Source: Hordeum vulgare subsp. vulgare
Taxonomy: Eukaryota; Streptophyta; Magnoliopsida; Poales; Poaceae
Reading direction: 5' to 3'
Assembly (NCBI RefSeq): GCF_904849725.1
Contig: NC_058519.1
Location: forward strand, 102,784,881 to 102,848,880
DNA: 64,000 nt
How positions within the stretch are numbered: position 1 is the stretch's first letter; the number at the start of each line of letters is the position of its first letter. A model generated the notes under the pieces. The model worked only from the letters and a program-made list of their open reading frames with translations, ran no database searches and was not told the DNA's origin. Positions 58,484 to 64,000 of the stretch are shown here, piece after piece. The translations under genes and the position numbers were made by a program.

Positions 58484-60335
58484 TGTGTTAGAAACTGATG
58501 CTTCAGGGAAAGGAATAGGAGCTGTACTAATGCAAGAAGGCAGGCCTATTTCTTACTATAGTTCTACTCTCTGCCCTCGAAATGCTGCTCTGTCAACATA
58601 TGAGAAAGAAGCTCTAGCTATTTTGGAAGCCCTTAAGAGATGGAGACACTATCTATTGGGAAATGACCTGACAATCAAGACAGATCAACAGTCTCTGAAA
58701 TTCATCACTGATCAAAAGCTTACTGAAGGGATACAGCACAAACTGATGATGAAACTATTGGAGTTCAATTTCACAATCCAATACAAAAAGGGAGTTTTCA
58801 ACAAGGTAGCTGATGCCTTATCCAGAGCACTTCCTGGCTGTATGGCAATCTCTGTAGCTACTCCTACTTGGGCACAGGAGTTAGTGGAAAGTTATCAACA
58901 AGATAAAGACAGTAAAACAATCTTGGAAAAGCTGCTACTACAAGAAAATCAAGTTGATTCTGATTATACACTGCATTCAGGGATCATCAGATACAAAGGC
59001 AGAATTCTGGTAGGTAACATTCCTGCTTTGAGAACTAAGCTACTAGCAGCACTCCACAGTTCACCAGTAGGGGGGCATTCTGGAAATAGAGCAACATATC
59101 AAAGAGTTAAGCATATCTTTTACTGGCCTGGGCTAAAGAAAGCAGTAGAAGAGTTTATTGCTTCTTGTCCTATATGTCAGAGAGCTAAACATGAAAACTG
59201 TCTTCAACCTGGATTGCTAGATCCTTTGCCTGTTGCAGATTTGGCTTGGCAACACATATCCATGGATTTTATCGAGGGATTACCAGTATCAAAAGGCTAT
59301 GATGTGATCATGGTAGTGGTGGACAGATTCACTAAGTATGCTCATTTTATTCCCTTGTCACATCCTTACACTGTGCTGAGTGTAGCCCAAGCATTTGTGG
59401 ATCAGATAATCAGATTACATGGTCCTCCCAAACTGATCATTTCAGATAGAGACAGGATATTCACTAGCAAGCTCTGGAAGGATATTTTTACTGCTCTAAA
59501 AGTGGAATTAAGATATAGCACAGCTTATCATCCACAAACTGATGGCCAAACAGAGAGGATCAACCAATGTTTAGAAACCTATCTAAGGTGCATGACCACT
59601 ACTGCTCCTAGTAAGTGGTTTTCCTGGCTATCTTTGGCAGAGTTCTGGTATAACTCCACTTACCATACTAGTTTAAAAATGTCCACATTTCAAGCATTGT
59701 ATGGCTATCCTCCCCCAATGATCAGTGAATTAGCTATACCTGGGCCAGATGATGAGGAAGCACAAGACTTCTTAACAGTGAAACAACAAATGTTGGACCA
59801 GCTCAGAAACAATTTAATAGTGGCCCAGAACAGGATGAAGAAATATGCTGATTTAAAAAGAGTGGAGAGGTCTTTTCAAGTGGGAGAACTGGTTTATCTG
59901 AAAATGGCTCCATACAGATTGGCAGCTTTTGGATTCAGAGGAGCTCTCAAGTTACAAAATAAATTTTATGGACCTTTCATGATCATACAGAAGATTGGCA
60001 AATCTGCATACAAGTTACAATTTCCAGAACATGTCAAGATTCATCCAGTTTTCCATGTGAGCCAGCTCAAGAAACATGTTGGATCTCACTCTATCCCTAG
60101 TCCTAATCTACCAATGGTTTTGGCTGATGGTTCCATCAAAATGGGTCCTGTTGCAGTTCTTCAGGTTCGGCAGATTCCCAGACACAACATTCCAGTTGTT
60201 CAGTGGCAAGTGCAATGGGACAATTTGTCGCCAGCTGAGGCTACATGGGAAGATGCTGATTTCATCAAGTATACTTTTCCGGACTTCTTCAAGCAGACGA
60301 CTTCCCAATGGCGCCACGACGGCAACACGCCGTGA
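58484..60335 (+). pseudogene. RNase H, integrase and chromodomain-like region of element B (3' part of polyprotein)
   Basis: Continues the frame cut at 36967. RNase H begins LETDASGKGIGAVLMQ. The integrase zinc region is at about 59075-59190 (HSGNRATY, then CPICQRAKH). The catalytic core carries Asp in SMDFIEGLP, Asp in ISDRDRIFTS and Glu in DGQTERINQ. The C-terminal part (HPVFHVSQLKKHV, then VQWDNLSPAEATWEDADF) is a chromodomain-like module. The frame is open for 616 codons to TGA 60333-60335, with no stop in this half, but upstream breaks and the LARD insertion prevent a full product. Confidence 0.9.
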
Positions 60336-60349
60336 GGACACGTCGTGCC

Positions 60350-60363
60350 TAAGAAGGGGGCAA
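60350..60363 (+). other. Polypurine tract of element B
   Basis: TAAGAAGGGGGCAA immediately before the 3' LTR start TGTCAGG. Confidence 0.75.
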
Positions 60364-60700
60364 TGTCAGGACCATCTTCAGTTAACACTTGCAGTTTCGT
60401 CAGTTATCCAACGGCTGATATCGTCTCTCTCCTGTACCGGTTTGTACCAGCCGTTGGATGGGACTGTTCACTGTCCGTTGCCGTTTTAACTGTAGCCGTT
60501 GTCGGTAAACCACCTGAGAGTTACTGTGGTTAAACCCTCGCCTATAAAGCATGCCGGGTTGTGGCTTAGCTGGATCATTGATTCCTCTTGTCTTGCCTTC
60601 GAGCAAACGAATATTCCTCTTACAGTAATACAATCCAGATCGAGGTGATACGTTTTCCCTTTCCCCTTGCGCAAGAACACCTTCTCTGTCCCTCGGTCCT
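60364..60700 (+). repeat. 3' LTR of element B, last 4 bp lost
   Basis: 337 bp matching the 5' LTR up to GGTCCT. The expected GACA end is replaced by TGCG and the flanking duplication. The LTR TATA box is at 60543-60548, so the LTR promoter points toward the hydrolase gene. Confidence 0.88.
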
Positions 60701-60704
60701 TGCG

Positions 60705-60744
60705 CGACGGTCGACAGAAGCGCTACGCGCTTTATTATCAGGAA

Positions 60745-60785
<41 letters not shown>

Positions 60786-60880
60786 CCGGAGAAAAATAAG
60801 GATAGATTCTAGATGAAAAGAAAAGTTTGTTATAGAAATTCCTGCCGCAGTTGAGCCGGACTCCTTAGAAAAGACATGAG
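60705..60880. repeat. Right copy of the long duplication flanking element B, with expanded (AT)n
   Basis: Repeats 33102-33249 with about four or five substitutions. The AT run is about 35 bp (60747-60781) against 11 bp in the left copy. It ends GACATGAG, then unique gene-side sequence begins. Confidence 0.88.
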
Positions 60881-61028
60881 GCGGTTGGTACAGCCCGTGA
60901 TTGTCTCCTCTCCATCGAGAGGAGACATACATATACGTACGAGACCACGCGCGCATGGGCCGACAAGCCAGCAGACGTGACGAACCGCGAAGGCGCCGCG
61001 CCCCACGCTCCAGTCCCCGCCATCCACC
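60881..61028 (+). promoter_or_regulatory. Promoter-proximal/5' UTR region of the hydrolase gene with an 11-bp stem hairpin
   Basis: 148 bp of unique sequence between the duplicated flank and the start codon. It has a perfect inverted repeat TGTCTCCTCTC / GAGAGGAGACA (60902-60912 and 60917-60927) around the loop CATC. No convincing TATA box is seen here; the (AT)n run at 60747-60781 may act as one. An upstream ATG at 60955 opens a frame that overlaps the main start out of phase. The main ATG has A at -3, a better context. Confidence 0.5.
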
Positions 61029-63522
61029 ATGCCGTCGTCGACGTTCGGGTTCGCGGCGCTGCTTGACGCCTACTTCCGGAGCCGCTTCTCCGCGGCGGGC
61101 CTGGTCCAGGCGACCGTGCCGCTCGACGGTGGCGCCACCACGATGCAGTGCTGGCGCTTCCCTCCCGGCGCCAGCGAGGAGCTCCCCGTCCTCGTCCTCC
61201 TCCACGGCTTCGGCCCGCCGGCGACGTGGCAGTGGCGGCGCCAGGTGGGCCCGCTGTCACGCCGGTTCCGCCTCGTCGTGCCGGACCTCCTCTTCTTCGG
61301 CGGTTCCCGCACGTCGGCCGCGGCGGTCGGGAGCGAGTGCTCCGAGGCCCGCCAGGCCGAGGCGGTGGCGAAGCTCATCGGCGCGGTCGTCGCCCCGTCG
61401 GCGGGCAGGGTATCGGTGGTCGGGACCAGCTACGGCGGCTTCGTGGCGTACCACGTGGCGAGGCTGCTGGGCGCCGAGGCCGTGGAGCGGGTGGTGATCG
61501 CGAGCTCGGACCTGCTCAAGGGCGACGCCGACGACCGCGCCCTGCTGGCGCGCGGCGGGGCCGAGCGCGTGGAGGACCTGATGCTGCCGCGCACCCCCGA
61601 CCGCATGCGGCGGCTCATGGAGCTCGCCTACCACCGCCCCCGCCGGTTCACCCCGGCCTTCGTCCTCCGCGACCTCGTTCAGGTGCGTGATCAATGGCCC
61701 GGCCCCGCGATCTTTTCACTGTTTGAATTATTTCGGCAGTTTTGTTCGTCCAACGGCCTCGCCGCGCTAGCTACCAGTCCAACGACCTCGTCGATGCTAG
61801 CTCCCATGTCTGTTTTTGTTGACGGAGGGCGATAATAAACTCTATTAATATCAAGATAATACTACCATAGGCAACGAACTAGCAGCGACGTCATCCACTG
61901 TCCTTGACGATACACGATTTACCACACACAACTAACCATGTGGACGCACAAACGTATCATCGAGGCGCCAATCATTCAGCGACGAGACGGCACTCATTCC
62001 AGTATTCCACGGCCCCGCCATAGCTTCCACCACGAGCATAATTAATTAGGTAGTGCGTAACATCGTTACTCGTTAGTCCTACATAACGAAGGTGATGTGA
62101 CATGTGTTCTTTTGACTTGGTCGTGATAGGCGTATGTTTGTTCTCTGATAAATAATGTTGTTGTCATGTTTTTTTATAAACGAGGACAAAAGATTTGCAT
62201 TACATATTATTAATTGAAAAAGAAGTAAAAACTTTGATACAACTGTCACACACGACCACACTCAAAAATTGATTACTCTTCCGGCATTATGTTTCCGAAT
62301 TTCTTTGCACCCGTGGCCGTCCAAAGGCGAGCCTCATCCTTGTTGTCATGTTATCACGTTACACATTTTTCTTCTTTTATGCTTTGCCCGTGCAGTTGTA
62401 CTGTACTTACTAATTTGCTTGTCCTGTCGCACAATTCTCTTTCCCATTTGGCTCTTGTCCACAAGAATAAACCGAGTGCAAACTTTCAACTATGTAATAC
62501 TGACCATATGTGTCATACAAGATTATTGTTGTCACTCTCAAACCACACTCAAACTTGAGGGACAAAGATACCCTCCACACTGCTACTTTCCAAATGTATA
62601 TAATATTCGAATTTTATGTCAATATCCTGATATGTAAACAAATACTCCCGCCGTTCTAAATTACTACAAAGTGTTCTAACTTTTTGCTGAATCGGATGTA
62701 TATAGATGTACCTTAGTGTGTTTGTTCATTCATTCCAGTTTATATGTAATCCATATTAAAATATCCAAAAAATCTTATAATTCAAAACAGCGGTAGTAAT
62801 AAATATGAGAGTCAAGGGTCACGTACTACCTCACCCACGTGGTAATACTAATACGTCGTCATGTTTAATTGGGGCCTTTAGACCAAAAGAAATGGATGGC
62901 TCTAATAATTTGGGAGCATCAAAAAATATCTCATAAATAATTTTGTTGCAGTATCTCTACAGCGAGAACATAGAGGAGAAGAAGGAGCTGATCAAAGCGA
63001 TATCCCTGGGGAACAAAGACAAGTTCCAACTCACTCCACTCCCCCAGGTTCATACATCCTCTAATTTCCTGGCAAACAAACCCAGCGACAAAGTGCATTA
63101 CCTACCATTAACTTGCCAAGTAAACTCATAATTTCTTCTTCACCCAATCTATGCCCGCATCTTTCAGCAAGTTCTTGTGCTGTGGGGAGAGCATGACCAG
63201 ATCTTTCCCATAGAAAAGGCATTCCAGGTGACGAGGTTAGCAACCATTCAACACTATTCTTTTTTCTATTTCTTTTTTCTTATTTTTGCAAAAAAATCAA
63301 CACTATTCTTTCATGGTTGTGTAATCTGGTTGCACTTGTGTCGTCTTCTATACTGCAACTTACACATGAAAGATGGGTGCAAATTGATGCAGGCAGCTAG
63401 GTGCAAATGTTAGGCTGGAGATCCTCAAGAACACTGGCCATATGCCGCACGAGGAGGACACAAAGAAGTTTAACGAGGCTCTCCTCAACTTCCTGCTACC
63501 AGCTCCGACTTCATCGCTGTAA
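61029..63522 (+). CDS. Alpha/beta hydrolase, four exons, 315 codons, intact
   Basis: Exons 61029-61682, 62952-63047, 63168-63235 and 63393-63522, all with GT-AG introns, join in frame to 948 bp. Exon borders are inferred from splice motifs and frame. The protein has the oxyanion-hole motif HGFG (59-62), the nucleophile elbow GTSYG with Ser134, Asp260 in WGEHDQ and His289 in NTGHMPH, giving a complete catalytic triad in the canonical order. A lid/cap region lies between about 160 and 245. Plant proteins of this size and pattern are annotated as alpha/beta-hydrolase superfamily members, often named after bacterial C-C bond hydrolases, but the substrate is unknown. No signal peptide is obvious. 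Exon 1 is very GC-rich, as is common for 5' ends of grass genes. This is the only intact host gene in the window. Confidence 0.9.
62160..62240 (-). mobile_element. Possible LINE 3' end in intron 1
   Basis: A T-run followed by ATAAACGAGGACAAAAGATTTGC and ATTAATTG resembles, in reverse, the poly(A)-tailed 3' end common to grass LINEs. Only the tail is visible and target duplications were not identified, so this is tentative. Confidence 0.3.
62645..62796. mobile_element. Stowaway-like MITE in intron 1 of the hydrolase gene
   Basis: 152 bp flanked by TA (62643-62644 and 62797-62798). The terminal inverted repeats CTCCCGCCGTT and AACAGCGGTAG match the CTCCCTCCGT consensus of grass Stowaway MITEs with changes. 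The interior is AT-rich and non-coding; such elements are moved by Tc1/mariner transposases. Confidence 0.75.
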
Positions 63523-64000
63523 TAAGCTTTCGTTGTCGATTTTTGGAAAGAGAGTTGAGAATTCCTAATTTAAGCTCCATTGTACCTACAATATATAGTA
63601 CTACCTAGATTTTTTGTTGGTTCGGCGTTGGACCATATGTACACTTGGGACCTTCAAGGAATAAACGTTGCACCAGTGGGGAAAAATATCTTTGGCTTGT
63701 GCTTGATTAATTGCCCTGCTTTCCATACATGCATGGGATGTGATCTTGCTACCAACTAGAAGAACAGACAGCACGACTGAGGGGGCACTGGGAATTGATT
63801 GTAATGAAGTGTGGATCCAGTAGGACGGCATAGGAATTCAGTTACAGTGGTTGCTGATGTTGGTAGTGTCAGAAAATCTGGCCATTGGAGTATGTTGGCA
63901 GATCTGCAATTGTATGCCTACTATTTGAGCGAGCGAAATAATGTAACTGGCTGGGGAAAAAACAGCATTTCACTTGCCAAATTATGGATTGCTGTGTCGG
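63523..64000 (+). other. 3' UTR and downstream flank of the hydrolase gene
   Basis: AT-rich sequence after the TAA at 63520-63522. No further gene or mobile element is evident. A clear AATAAA signal is not seen close to the stop; the 3' end cannot be placed. Confidence 0.5.

Larger units (their letters stand above)
33250..60700 (+). mobile_element. Gypsy element B (short-LTR chromovirus, Reina-like), interrupted by a LARD
   Basis: Without its nested insertions the element is about 5.9 kb: LTR (33250-33590), tRNA-iMet-type PBS, gag-pro-RT (33961-36967), the continuation 58484-60335 (RNase H, integrase, chromodomain-like), polypurine tract and 3' LTR (60364-60700). LTRs of about 340 bp, a Met PBS and a C-terminal chromodomain-like region suggest the Reina lineage. 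By eye the LTRs differ at three positions plus two small indels (about 0.9%). The last 4 bp of the 3' LTR are missing, and instead of a 5-bp TSD there is a duplication of 148-176 bp. Coding is broken by three stops and one frameshift. Confidence 0.85.

Noticed and set aside
60955..61497. A 181-codon frame starting at the upstream ATG 60955
   Set aside because: It overlaps the hydrolase out of phase and is Arg/Ser/Pro-rich low complexity; at most it acts as an upstream start, not a gene.
61430..61694. Open frames antisense to hydrolase exon 1
   Set aside because: They mirror the GC-rich coding strand and show no domain; the sense exon has catalytic motifs and splice sites.
63601..63831. Minus-strand frame downstream of the hydrolase gene
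   Set aside because: Short, in AT-rich sequence, no recognisable motif or splice context.

Overview
The window is a piece of a large grass genome, almost certainly Triticeae (wheat, Aegilops, barley or a relative). It is dominated by nested LTR retrotransposons of types typical of that tribe: BARE-1/Angela/WIS-like copia elements, a Fatima-like (Tat-lineage) gypsy element, and Sukkula/Erika-like gypsy elements with LTRs of about 5 kb. I see one intact host gene, a four-exon alpha/beta hydrolase at the right edge. Family names come from recalled hallmarks (LTR ends, PBS, domain order), not from a database search.

Left cluster (1-33144). The oldest visible layer is a head-to-tail array of Helitron-like units on the minus strand (31569-33144). 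A further unit (30848-31568) carries a GC-rich gene-like fragment. Gypsy element A is inserted into that fragment. It is a Tekay-type chromovirus cut off by the left window edge; its leader is 1-555, gag-pol is 12375-16837 and its 5.0 kb 3' LTR runs from 16877 to 30847. Element A was hit twice: a Fatima-like element (561-12371, TSD AATAT) sits in its leader, and a BARE-1/Angela-like element with an intact 1321-codon polyprotein (20927-29850, minus strand, TSD CGGTG) sits in its 3' LTR.

Right cluster (33102-60880). A short-LTR chromovirus, element B (Reina-like, 33250-60700), lies just upstream of the hydrolase gene. It is flanked by an unusually long direct duplication of about 150-175 bp instead of a 5-bp TSD. 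Its RNase H region is split by a Sukkula-like LARD (large retrotransposon derivative, non-autonomous, 36968-58478, minus strand, TSD CCATT). The LARD is in turn split by a second BARE/WIS-like copia element (44204-52795, plus strand, TSD CACCC). Both LTRs of that element are nearly identical, yet its coding region is badly decayed.

Right edge (60881-64000). The hydrolase gene has four exons that join in frame to 315 codons, with a complete Ser-Asp-His triad. Its first intron holds a Stowaway-like MITE. Only about 150 bp of unique sequence separate its start codon from the retrotransposon cluster.

Most interesting points: (1) the second copia element looks like a parasite mobilised in trans, with a conserved R-U5/PBS/leader block but a ruined ORF; (2) the Fatima-like element carries a 70-bp tandem array in which every unit has two potential hairpins, with paired-arm changes between unit types, plus a spliced antisense gene; (3) the Helitron array keeps a 5' subterminal palindrome by paired changes; (4) LTR ages are inverted in the right cluster; (5) a segment next to the hydrolase promoter is duplicated around a 27-kb insertion.
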